Assembly (NCBI GenBank): GCA_000436535.1
Contig: FR886272.1
Location: 1-6,053, forward strand
Length of the DNA stretch: 6,053 nucleotides
From: Eubacterium sp. CAG:252
Lineage (GTDB): Bacteria > Bacillota > Clostridia > Lachnospirales > Lachnospiraceae
Reading direction: 5' to 3'
The translations under genes were made by a program, and so were the position numbers. Below the pieces are notes generated by a model. That model was given only the letters and a program-made list of their open reading frames with translations. It was not told the DNA's origin and made no database searches. Positions within the stretch are counted from its first letter, which is position 1. The number at the start of each line of letters is the position of its first letter. Shown in pieces: positions 1 through 5,979 of the stretch.

Positions 1-75
1 GGTTTGGATAGAACAAAGAGAGTTATTCTTGAGAGTAAGAATACGGATGAAAGAATATTTAGTGTGCAGTTTTGA
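1..75 (+). CDS. C-terminal end of an unidentified protein (5' part outside window)
   Basis: An open frame enters from the left edge and runs 24 codons to a TGA at 73-75. The fragment starts GLDRTKRV and ends ERIFSVQF; it is mixed charged and hydrophobic with no motif I recognise. It is judged to be coding because it is open from the edge, uses codons like the genes that follow (AGA, ATA, AAG), and is followed 13 bases later by a strong intrinsic terminator, as expected for the end of a transcription unit. The other forward frames of this short stretch cannot be excluded with certainty. Its function cannot be stated from this fragment. Confidence 0.55.
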   Translation, partial: GLDRTKRVILESKNTDERIFSVQF

Positions 76-88
76 AAAAATGATTGTT

Positions 89-113
89 AAGAGGCATATG
101 CCTCTTTTTTTTT
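89..113 (+). terminator. Intrinsic terminator after the partial upstream gene
   Basis: A perfect inverted repeat, AAGAGGC (89-95) and GCCTCTT (100-106), encloses the 4-base loop ATAT. It runs straight into an uninterrupted tract of nine T (105-113). A GC-rich stem directly followed by a U-tract is the classic Rho-independent layout. It isolates the upstream gene from cheV. Confidence 0.9.
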
Positions 114-199
114 GCTGATAGCTGATAAATAATAAGATTATAGTTTGTGACATTTTAAATGAACTATAGAAAATACTGGTCGAAAATGTGTAATATTAA

Positions 200-228
200 T
201 TGCTTTAAAAGACATTTTTTGATATAAT
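200..228 (+). promoter_or_regulatory. Probable sigma-A-type promoter of cheV
   Basis: A perfect TATAAT -10 box lies at 223-228. Seventeen bases upstream is TTGCTT (200-205), a -35 that keeps only the TTG half of TTGACA. The surroundings are very AT-rich. The start of transcription would fall near 235, giving a leader of about 30 bases before the cheV start. A strong -10 with a weak -35 could suggest activation by a regulator, but no operator is evident. The flagellar sigma-D pattern often seen for chemotaxis genes was looked for and not found at proper spacing. Confidence 0.65.
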
Positions 229-253
229 ATTATATAAATAGTACGTGATTAAT

Positions 254-258
254 GGAGG
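254..258 (+). promoter_or_regulatory. Ribosome binding site of cheV
   Basis: GGAGG lies 9 bases upstream of the ATG at 268. It fixes that start in preference to the in-frame ATG seven codons in, which lacks a comparable site. Confidence 0.8.
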
Positions 259-267
259 ATAAGATAT

Positions 268-1164
268 ATGGAAACTAATATATTGATGGAAAGTGGTACG
301 AATGAATTAGAAGTTCTTGAGTTTATGGTTGGTGGAAACCATTATGGAATTAATGTTGCGAAGATAAAGGAGATAGTTCCATATAGTAAAGTAACTCCAG
401 TTCCTAATTCACATCCTTGTGTTGAAGGTGTGTTTATGCCAAGAGACCTTATGATAACAATAGTAGACCTTGCCAAGGTTATTAAGTGTAATCCATCAGC
501 AGATATAACAAAGGATATGTTTATAATAACTAACTTTAATAAGCTTAATGTAGCATTTCATGTGGCATCAGTTGTAGGTATTCACAGAGTGTCATGGACT
601 GATATTATTAAGCCAGACAGCACAATAAGCAGTGCTGACAGCGGTATAGCTACAGGAGTTGTTAAGATTAATGGACAGCTTATTATTATTCTTGATTTTG
701 AAAGAATAGTTTCAGATATAAGTCCGGAAACAGGATTAAAGGTATCAGATATTGATAAGCTTGAGGGAAGACCTATGAATGAGGCACATATGGTAATAGC
801 AGAAGATTCTCCATTACTTATGAAGCTTATATCTGATTCTCTTATTAAGTCAGGTTATGATAATTTGACATTATGTGCGAATGGTCAGGAAGCATGGGAA
901 TGTCTTGCCAAGTTAAAGGATACCGATGAGATGGATGTTGCCTGCGTTATAACAGACTTAGAGATGCCACTTATGGATGGACACAGACTTACAAAGCTTA
1001 TAAAGACAGATGATAAGCTTAAGCAGATACCAGTTGTTATATTCTCTTCACTTATCAATGACCAGATGAGAGCAAAGGGAGAGGCTTTGGGAGCAGATGT
1101 CCAGTTATCAAAGCCGGAGATAGGTTTACTGGTTAACGAAATAGATAAGCTTCTTGGAAGATAA
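268..1164 (+). CDS. cheV: Chemotaxis protein CheV (CheW-like coupling domain plus response-regulator receiver)
   Basis: A cytoplasmic scaffold that links methyl-accepting chemoreceptors to the CheA kinase and adjusts coupling through phosphorylation of its receiver domain. Residues about 13-155 form a CheW-like domain; the segment VFMPRDLMITIVDL (55-68) is the CheV-style version of the CheW beta-strand motif. Residues about 173-297 form a receiver domain. It has the acidic pair E179-D180, the phospho-acceptor D230 in TDLEMPLMDG, S260 at the conserved Thr/Ser position and K282 in the SKP motif. All phosphorylation residues are present, so the receiver should be active. At 298 residues it is close in length to the CheV family (about 300). 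It has its own promoter and terminator, and no other che gene is nearby, so it appears monocistronic. The organism is therefore probably motile and chemotactic, with core che genes elsewhere. Confidence 0.95.
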   Translation: METNILMESGTNELEVLEFMVGGNHYGINVAKIKEIVPYSKVTPVPNSHPCVEGVFMPRDLMITIVDLAKVIKCNPSADITKDMFIITNFNKLNVAFHVASVVGIHRVSWTDIIKPDSTISSADSGIATGVVKINGQLIIILDFERIVSDISPETGLKVSDIDKLEGRPMNEAHMVIAEDSPLLMKLISDSLIKSGYDNLTLCANGQEAWECLAKLKDTDEMDVACVITDLEMPLMDGHRLTKLIKTDDKLKQIPVVIFSSLINDQMRAKGEALGADVQLSKPEIGLLVNEIDKLLGR

Positions 1165-1194
1165 TTATCATAGAAGTAATGATTTTGTTTATTA

Positions 1195-1233
1195 AAATGG
1201 TGTTATCATAAAGATAGCACCATTTATATTTTT
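1195..1233 (+). terminator. Hairpin terminator after cheV
   Basis: A 13-base-pair stem (1195-1207 with 1213-1225, one G.U wobble) closes a 5-base loop, ATAAA. It is followed by the T-rich run ATATTTTT (1226-1233). The stem is strong but the U-tract is interrupted, so termination may be partial. Readthrough could feed the sirtuin-like gene, for which I see no convincing promoter between 1165 and 1262. Confidence 0.75.
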
Positions 1234-1262
1234 ATAAACAATGTAGTAAATGAGGTTGATGT

Positions 1263-1904
1263 ATGGATAGCACGAATAAGAATGTAGAATACAGTACACC
1301 AGAAGAATTGTGTGAAGCAATAAGAGCAGATATAGATACATATGATGGAATTCTTATAGGATTTGGAACGGAATTATTCAGACAGAAGAATACAGATATA
1401 GACGAAGTGCTTAATAATCTTGCTGGATATCTTGAACATAAGAATTATTTTATAATATCTTCTGTTAAAGATGATGTTCTTAGAAGATCAGAAATTAATC
1501 AGAAAAGAATAGTGTGTCCTTATCTTGCAGAGGCTGGTAGTGAGCCGGATAATAATGCTGGCAAAGAAGCTGTTAAAGATGAAGAAAGTACAGAAAATGG
1601 TGATGACAGTATTTCTGGTGATAAGAGTATAATTGATGAAAATAAGCAGTGGGAGCTGTATAATAAATGGCTGTCAGGAACACTGGCAAAGAAGCTGCTT
1701 GTTATTGAATTAGGTGAGGGTTTTAACAATCCTAACCTTATAAAGTGGCCTTTTGAGAGAATTGTAATGATTAATGAAAAGGCCCATTTTTATAGAATAC
1801 ATAGTATGTTTTATCAGATAGCTCCAGAATTAAAGGAAAAGTCTGTTACATATAAAGCTGACTCATATGAAATATTAAAAATGCTTGTAAATATTGTTAA
1901 ATAG
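1263..1904 (+). CDS. Sirtuin (Sir2)-fold protein, diverged and probably non-catalytic
   Basis: The 213-residue soluble protein has no signal peptide or membrane segment. Several stretches align by eye, in the right order, with bacterial Sir2-family proteins of the macrodomain-linked (SirTM) type. Residues 22-40 (ADIDTYDGILIGFGTELF) resemble the first Rossmann strand and Gly-rich turn. Residues 62-83 (YFIISSVKDD...NQKRI) sit where the family has YFxxTTNVD...RxF. Residues 145-164 (LLVIELGEGFNNPNLIKWPF) closely match the family's LELGVGFNTPxIIxxPF strand. Key residues are missing: TTNVD has become SSVKDD, no QGDY or HG catalytic motif follows, and only two cysteines exist (C17, C85), so there is no four-Cys zinc site. 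Residues about 88-128, where the zinc module should be, form an acidic, Gly/Ser/Asp/Glu-rich linker. A GAGG site 7 bases before the ATG supports the start. The fold assignment comes from remembered motifs and is moderately sure; loss of activity is inferred. Confidence 0.6.
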   Translation: MDSTNKNVEYSTPEELCEAIRADIDTYDGILIGFGTELFRQKNTDIDEVLNNLAGYLEHKNYFIISSVKDDVLRRSEINQKRIVCPYLAEAGSEPDNNAGKEAVKDEESTENGDDSISGDKSIIDENKQWELYNKWLSGTLAKKLLVIELGEGFNNPNLIKWPFERIVMINEKAHFYRIHSMFYQIAPELKEKSVTYKADSYEILKMLVNIVK

Positions 1905-1929
1905 ACAACTTTATGGTAGTATCTAATAT
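1902..1929 (+). promoter_or_regulatory. Possible weak promoter ahead of the membrane-protein/hisHF/ung cluster
   Basis: TAGACA (1902-1907, five of six bases of TTGACA, overlapping the stop codon of the sirtuin-like gene) is followed after 16 bases by TAATAT (1924-1929, four of six of TATAAT). In DNA this AT-rich such matches arise easily by chance. The 48-base gap is also compatible with simple cotranscription from upstream. Confidence 0.3.
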
Positions 1930-1937
1930 ATATTGAT

Positions 1938-1947
1938 AAAGGTGGTG
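1938..1947 (+). promoter_or_regulatory. Strong ribosome binding site that supports a GTG start
   Basis: AAAGGTGGTG matches the extended Shine-Dalgarno AAAGGAGGTG at nine of ten positions and lies 5 bases before GTG at 1953. No ATG in the same frame is near this site, so the GTG start is well supported. Confidence 0.75.
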
Positions 1948-1952
1948 GAATT

Positions 1953-3893
1953 GTGGCTGCAAACGAGGAAGATTATCTGGATGGTCTTTTAAAGTCATTA
2001 TCCGATAAGGAGAATGCAGAAAGTGAATTAAAAGATGAGGAAGAAGAAGAAATAAAAGAACAGGTTAGAGAGGCCGTAGAGAAGTCTAACGAAACTAATA
2101 GCCAGTATGAGAATATATATGTTGACGACCAGGCTGAAAATGATGAAAAGCAGGCCAAAGAAGAAAAGGTGGAAGAAGTCTTAAAGGATGTTATGACTGT
2201 TCCAAGAGAGATGGCAGCGCCCGGTGTTGATGAAGCATTTATTATGGACGAGCCTGAACAGGAAAAATCTGAGCCAGAGAAACAACAGATTACACCGGAA
2301 GAGGTGGCTAAGCTTGCCAAGGAGAAAGAAAATGCAGAGGCTGTAGATGAGTCCGTAAAGGAATCAGAGGCAGATAAGGCACTTGATAAGCTTCTTGATG
2401 AAACTGGTGAAGAAGAAACAGCAGGTTCAAGTCTTAGTAAAGACGATGAACTTGTTAAGGATATGGACCTTTCCGATGGCGAAAAAGACAGACTCGTCAA
2501 TATGAATCTTGATGATTTGATAAGTGATATTAATGGCGATGCTGCTGATACAGATACAAGTGGTGCAGATGCGGTTAATGACTTGTTAGCACAGATGGGT
2601 ATGGAAAATGATGATGATGACAGTTCTTCAACAAGTGATAAAGAGGCGGGGAATACTGAGCCAGAAGCTGGCACAGGCAAAGCGGCTGCTAAGGTTGAGG
2701 ATAGTGCAGCTGATATTAATGCAGCGCAGACTGGTGGCAGTGCAGCTAACGGTGATGTAAAGAAGCAGTTAGAAGATGAGCTGAAGTCGGTTGATAAGAA
2801 AAAGAGGAAAAAAGGTTTATTATCAATTATTAAAGATATATTCTTTGAGAGCCTTGAAGATGAGACTAATGAGGTAAAAGATGAGGCAAAGGCTTCCGGT
2901 AAGGAAGCCAAAGCAGCAGCTAAGGCGGCAAAGAAAGCTGCCAAAGCAGAAAAGTCCAAGAAAAACAATAAAAAAGAAGCTGCTACAGGCGCAGATACAG
3001 GAAGTAATGGAACTGGTGCAGAAGCTAAGGACAAAGATGAGAATGAGCAGCTTATAGAGGAAGTGTTCCACGGGAAGGAAACATTAGATGAGGATGCAGC
3101 TCCTAAGAAGGGACTTATAGCTAAGATTAAGTACAGAATCCAGCAGTTTAAAGCTAAGCAAGCAAAAGAAGGCGAGGCAGAAGAACAGCAGGAGGAAGCT
3201 GAAAGACAGGAAAAACAGCAGAAGACCGAAGCCAAGAAGGCACAGGCTAAAGAAAAGAAGAAAAAAGCAGCAGCAGAAAAGGCTGCTAAGAAGGAACAGG
3301 CTAAAAAGGCAAAGGCTGATAAACCAAAGAAGGAAAAGAAGCCAAAGAAAGAAAAGAAGCCACCTAAGCCAGGTGATATAATCAGATTTAAGCCTAAGTC
3401 AATAGTTATTTTTGTTTTACTTATTGTTAGTGTTATAGCATTAATTCAGGTATTCAGCTATGCAATGAACTATAGTAGTAGAATAAGTAATGCTAAAGAC
3501 TACTATAGTAATGAGGAATATGATAAAGCATATAACAGCTTAAGTGGAGTAAAGCTTTCAGGCAGTGAAGAAACGATTTATAATCAGGCCAGAGTTATTA
3601 TGTATGTTCAAAGACAGTATGAGTCTTATGAGAATTATGAGAAGATGAATATGCATACACAGGCACTTAATGCTTTAGTTAAGGGTGTAGACAGATATCA
3701 GACATACAGAGATGAGGCTAAAGACCTTGGCGTTGAAGACAAGATGACAGAGGCATATAATCTTATTATTAATGCATTTAAGAACAGGTTCAAAATGTCT
3801 GAAACAGATGCAATCGCTTTAGTAGAGTTATCTAAGAGAGATTTTACTAATTATTATTTAAAGATAGAAGCATATGGAGAGGCAATAAAATGA
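1953..3893 (+). CDS. Single-pass membrane protein with a long charged cytoplasmic tail, function unknown
   Basis: The 646-residue protein starts at GTG. Residues 1-275 are strongly acidic (Glu/Asp-rich, probably disordered). Residues 282-482 alternate basic and acidic blocks, including a Lys/Ala-rich stretch (312-341) and PKKEKK repeats (458-469). One hydrophobic helix spans about 483-505. The dense positive charge just before it predicts a cytoplasmic N-terminus and an outside C-terminus. Residues 506-646 look mostly helical; 511-531 (ISNAKDYYSNEEYDKAYNSL) resembles a TPR-type helix pair, but I cannot confirm a TPR domain. There is no N-terminal signal peptide. Four LDxLL-like motifs recur in the acidic tail, and KKGL(L/I) helix-like segments occur at 286-299 and 385-398. 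The final ATGA overlaps hisH, implying translational coupling. I do not recognise a named family. The layout (tail, one helix, outer domain) recalls cell-envelope or division scaffolds such as MapZ, but this is only an architectural resemblance. Confidence 0.9.
   Translation: MAANEEDYLDGLLKSLSDKENAESELKDEEEEEIKEQVREAVEKSNETNSQYENIYVDDQAENDEKQAKEEKVEEVLKDVMTVPREMAAPGVDEAFIMDEPEQEKSEPEKQQITPEEVAKLAKEKENAEAVDESVKESEADKALDKLLDETGEEETAGSSLSKDDELVKDMDLSDGEKDRLVNMNLDDLISDINGDAADTDTSGADAVNDLLAQMGMENDDDDSSSTSDKEAGNTEPEAGTGKAAAKVEDSAADINAAQTGGSAANGDVKKQLEDELKSVDKKKRKKGLLSIIKDIFFESLEDETNEVKDEAKASGKEAKAAAKAAKKAAKAEKSKKNNKKEAATGADTGSNGTGAEAKDKDENEQLIEEVFHGKETLDEDAAPKKGLIAKIKYRIQQFKAKQAKEGEAEEQQEEAERQEKQQKTEAKKAQAKEKKKKAAAEKAAKKEQAKKAKADKPKKEKKPKKEKKPPKPGDIIRFKPKSIVIFVLLIVSVIALIQVFSYAMNYSSRISNAKDYYSNEEYDKAYNSLSGVKLSGSEETIYNQARVIMYVQRQYESYENYEKMNMHTQALNALVKGVDRYQTYRDEAKDLGVEDKMTEAYNLIINAFKNRFKMSETDAIALVELSKRDFTNYYLKIEAYGEAIK
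3324..3359 (+). repeat. Two-copy 18-base in-frame tandem repeat
   Basis: CCAAAGAAGGAAAAGAAG (3324-3341) is followed directly by a copy with one G-to-A change (3342-3359). Each copy encodes PKKEKK (residues 458-469), immediately before the transmembrane segment. The change is synonymous, so the repeat is conserved at protein level. It adds to the basic patch on the cytoplasmic side and could vary in copy number by slippage. Confidence 0.85.
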
Positions 3894-4495
3894 TTACAAT
3901 TATCGATTACGATGCAGGCAACTTAAAGAGTGTTGAAAAGGCACTTATATCATTAGGTGAAGAAGTTATTGTTTCAAGGGACTCAAGTGAGATATTACAG
4001 GCAGATAAGGTTATTCTTCCGGGTGTTGGAGCGTTTGGTGATGCTATGAACAATCTTGACCATTTTGGTCTTGTTGACACTATAAAGACAGTTGTTTCCA
4101 ATAAGACACCTCTGCTTGGTATATGTCTTGGATTACAGCTCTTATTTAAGGAAAGTGAAGAAACACCGGGTGCAGAGGGACTTGATATTCTTTCGGGAAA
4201 GATATTAAAGATACCAGCAGCACCGGGAATAAAGATACCACATATGGGCTGGAATTCACTTGAGGTTAAGCCAGGAGCCAGACTTTTTAAGGGACTTCCT
4301 GCTAATCCTTATGTATATTTTGTACATTCATATTATCTTAAGGCAGAGGATGAGGCTATTGTGGCTGCATCTACAGAATATTCAACTCATATTCATGCTT
4401 CGGTTGAAAAGGACAATGTATTTGCATGTCAGTTCCATCCAGAAAAGAGCAGTGAGTTAGGACTTAAGATACTTAAGAATTTTGCTGAATTATAG
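3890..4495 (+). CDS. hisH: Imidazole glycerol phosphate synthase, glutamine amidotransferase subunit HisH
   Basis: Hydrolyses glutamine and passes ammonia to HisF, which uses it to split PRFAR into imidazole glycerol phosphate (histidine pathway) and AICAR (purine pathway). It acts in the cytoplasm as a HisH-HisF heterodimer. The class I amidotransferase triad is complete: C79 in the nucleophile elbow GICLGLQ, and H183 and E185 in QFHPEKSSELG. PGVGAFG (44-50) is the oxyanion-side loop, and YVYFVHSYY (141-149) is a typical HisH strand. The length of 201 residues is normal. The ATG overlaps the TGA of the upstream membrane-protein gene by ATGA. A GGAGAGG site (3876-3882) lies 7 bases before the start, inside that gene. 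HisF follows after 17 bases. No histidine attenuator or T-box is seen ahead of it. Confidence 0.97.
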   Translation: MITIIDYDAGNLKSVEKALISLGEEVIVSRDSSEILQADKVILPGVGAFGDAMNNLDHFGLVDTIKTVVSNKTPLLGICLGLQLLFKESEETPGAEGLDILSGKILKIPAAPGIKIPHMGWNSLEVKPGARLFKGLPANPYVYFVHSYYLKAEDEAIVAASTEYSTHIHASVEKDNVFACQFHPEKSSELGLKILKNFAEL

Positions 4496-4512
4496 ATAGG
4501 AGATTATGTATA

Positions 4513-5271
4513 ATGTTTACTAAAAGAATAATACCATGTCTTGATTGCAAAGATGGAAGAGTTGTTAAAGGAACAAACTTTGTAGACCTTAAAGATGCAG
4601 GCGACCCTGTGGAAGTAGCGGCAATGTATGATAAGTCAGGTGCTGATGAGCTTGTATTTCTTGATATTACAGCTTCCAGTGATGGAAGAAATACAACGGT
4701 AGACCTTGTAAGAAAGGTTGCTGAAAAGGTGTTTATACCATTTACAGTTGGTGGAGGCATAAGAACAGTTGACGATTTTAAAGTGCTGTTAAGAGAGGGT
4801 GCTGATAAGATATCTATTAATTCAGCGGCTATTATGACTCCTGAGCTTATATCTCAGGCGGCTGACAAGTTCGGAAGCCAGTGTGTTGTAGTTGCTATTG
4901 ATGCTAAAAGGCAGAAAGATGGTCACTGGAGCATATATAAGAATGGTGGCAGAGTTGATATGAAGATAGATGCCATTGAATGGGCTATGAAGGCAGAAAG
5001 TCTTGGTGCAGGAGAAATACTTCTTACAAGTATGGATTGTGATGGAACTAAGGCAGGCTATGATATAGAGCTTACAAGAGCCGTTGCAGATAATGTGTCT
5101 ATTCCTGTAATAGCATCTGGTGGTGCCGGTAATATGGAACATTTTTATGATGCATTTGCAAAGGGAAATGCTGATGCAGCACTTGCGGCTTCATTATTCC
5201 ACTATAAGGAAATGGAGATAAAAGACCTTAAGAAATATCTTTCTGATAAGGGTATTCCTATGAGATTATAG
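4513..5271 (+). CDS. hisF: Imidazole glycerol phosphate synthase, cyclase subunit HisF
   Basis: The (beta-alpha)8-barrel subunit that combines PRFAR with ammonia from HisH to give imidazole glycerol phosphate and AICAR. Both catalytic aspartates are in place: D11 in CLDCKDGRVVKG and D130 in VVAIDAKR. Phosphate-binding loops are visible at VGGGIR (79-84) and ASGGAGN (201-207). LGAGEILLTSMDCDGTKAGYD (164-184) is the strongly conserved C-terminal half motif. The length of 252 residues is standard, and an AGGAG site (4498-4502) lies 10 bases before the ATG. The canonical motifs favour the histidine-pathway enzyme over the HisF-like proteins of sugar amidination. One small oddity is MK at 150-151, just before IDAIEW, where many HisF proteins carry TG. 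The usual neighbours hisA and hisI are not in the window. Confidence 0.98.
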   Translation: MFTKRIIPCLDCKDGRVVKGTNFVDLKDAGDPVEVAAMYDKSGADELVFLDITASSDGRNTTVDLVRKVAEKVFIPFTVGGGIRTVDDFKVLLREGADKISINSAAIMTPELISQAADKFGSQCVVVAIDAKRQKDGHWSIYKNGGRVDMKIDAIEWAMKAESLGAGEILLTSMDCDGTKAGYDIELTRAVADNVSIPVIASGGAGNMEHFYDAFAKGNADAALAASLFHYKEMEIKDLKKYLSDKGIPMRL

Positions 5272-5291
5272 TAAGACGGGAGGAATATAGT

Positions 5292-5972
5292 ATGTCAATG
5301 ATAACAGGTGACTGGCAGGAAGCACTAAGTGGTGAATTTAAAAAAGATTATTATAAGAAATTGTATACATTTGTAAAAGATGAATATAACAAATGTGTTG
5401 TATATCCACCTGCTGATGATATATTCAATGCGTTTCACTTTACACCTCTTAAGGATGTAAAGGTACTTATACTTGGACAGGACCCTTATCACGAGGTCAA
5501 TCAGGCACATGGTCTTAGTTTTTCGGTACTTCCGGGTAATCCGATACCTAAGTCGCTCCAGAATATATATAAGGAGCTTCAGGATGACTTGGGATGTTAT
5601 TATCCGAATAATGGATATCTTAAGAAGTGGGCAGACCAGGGTGTACTTATGTTAAATACAGTGCTTACAGTACGTGCACATGCGGCGTTTTCCCATAAGG
5701 GAAGAGGCTGGGAACAGTTTACGGATGCAGTTATCAATGCTGTAAATGCACAGGACAGACCAATAGTATATATGCTCTGGGGCAATTCAGCCAAGGATAA
5801 AATCCCAATGCTGACTAACCCTAAGCATCTGATATTAACAAGTGCCCATCCAAGTCCATTGTCAGCCAGCCGAGGCTTCTTTGGCTGTAAACATTTCAGT
5901 AAATGTAACGAATTCCTAGAAGCTCACGGAGTATCCCCAATCGATTGGCAGATCGAAAATATACCTCAATGA
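5292..5972 (+). CDS. ung: Uracil-DNA glycosylase, family 1
   Basis: Removes uracil from DNA after cytosine deamination or dUTP incorporation, leaving an abasic site for base-excision repair. The family 1 signature is complete. The water-activating motif GQDPYH (62-67) contains catalytic D64. F77 in LSFSV stacks on uracil, N122 in MLNTVLTVRA reads its edge, and the Leu-intercalation loop HPSPLSA (186-192) contains catalytic H186. RGFFGCKHFSKCNEFL follows as usual, and the C-terminal PIDW (216-219) is typical. At 226 residues it is complete. A GGGAGG site (5278-5283) lies 8 bases before the first ATG; the alternative ATG two codons later is less well spaced. The gene begins 20 bases after hisF and is the last of the cluster. 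Its final third uses codons (CTA, CGA, TCC, ATC, CAA) that are sparse elsewhere in the window. Confidence 0.98.
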   Translation: MSMITGDWQEALSGEFKKDYYKKLYTFVKDEYNKCVVYPPADDIFNAFHFTPLKDVKVLILGQDPYHEVNQAHGLSFSVLPGNPIPKSLQNIYKELQDDLGCYYPNNGYLKKWADQGVLMLNTVLTVRAHAAFSHKGRGWEQFTDAVINAVNAQDRPIVYMLWGNSAKDKIPMLTNPKHLILTSAHPSPLSASRGFFGCKHFSKCNEFLEAHGVSPIDWQIENIPQ

Positions 5973-5979
5973 GCCGTGC

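Noticed and set aside
114..127. Tandem heptamer GCTGATA GCTGATA after the first terminator
   Set aside because: Only two short copies with no third copy or symmetric partner. It is too little to call a repeat element or operator.
156..186. Possible sigma-D (flagellar) promoter: TAAA at 156-159 with GTCGAAAA at 179-186
   Set aside because: The -10-like element matches GCCGATAA at six of eight positions, but the spacer is 19 bases instead of about 15, and a TATAAT box sits better placed downstream.
1226..1262. Promoter for the sirtuin-like gene using TATAAA at 1233-1238
   Set aside because: No -35-like sequence exists at 16-18 bases upstream; that position falls in the terminator hairpin.
1905..1952. 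T-box, attenuator or riboswitch controlling the his genes
   Set aside because: The gap is only 48 bases, with no T-box motif, no run of His codons and no stable alternative hairpins. hisH itself starts inside the upstream gene.
1973..3235. Long open frame on the minus strand (420 codons) opposite the membrane-protein gene
   Set aside because: Its product is a featureless Ser/Ala/Leu/Phe-rich string, exactly what the reverse complement of Glu/Asp/Lys/Ala codons gives. The forward frame has a strong ribosome site, a transmembrane helix and an ATGA junction with hisH.
4506..4523. Tiny reading frame ATG TAT AAT GTT TAC TAA overlapping the hisF start
   Set aside because: It is only 3 bases from the AGGAG site, too close for efficient initiation, and the hisF ATG at 10 bases is in range. 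It is most likely chance.
3890..5271. hisHF as the amidotransferase pair of a surface-sugar (WbpG/PseA-type) pathway
   Set aside because: Both proteins have full-length, canonical histidine-pathway motifs, and no sugar-modification gene is nearby.
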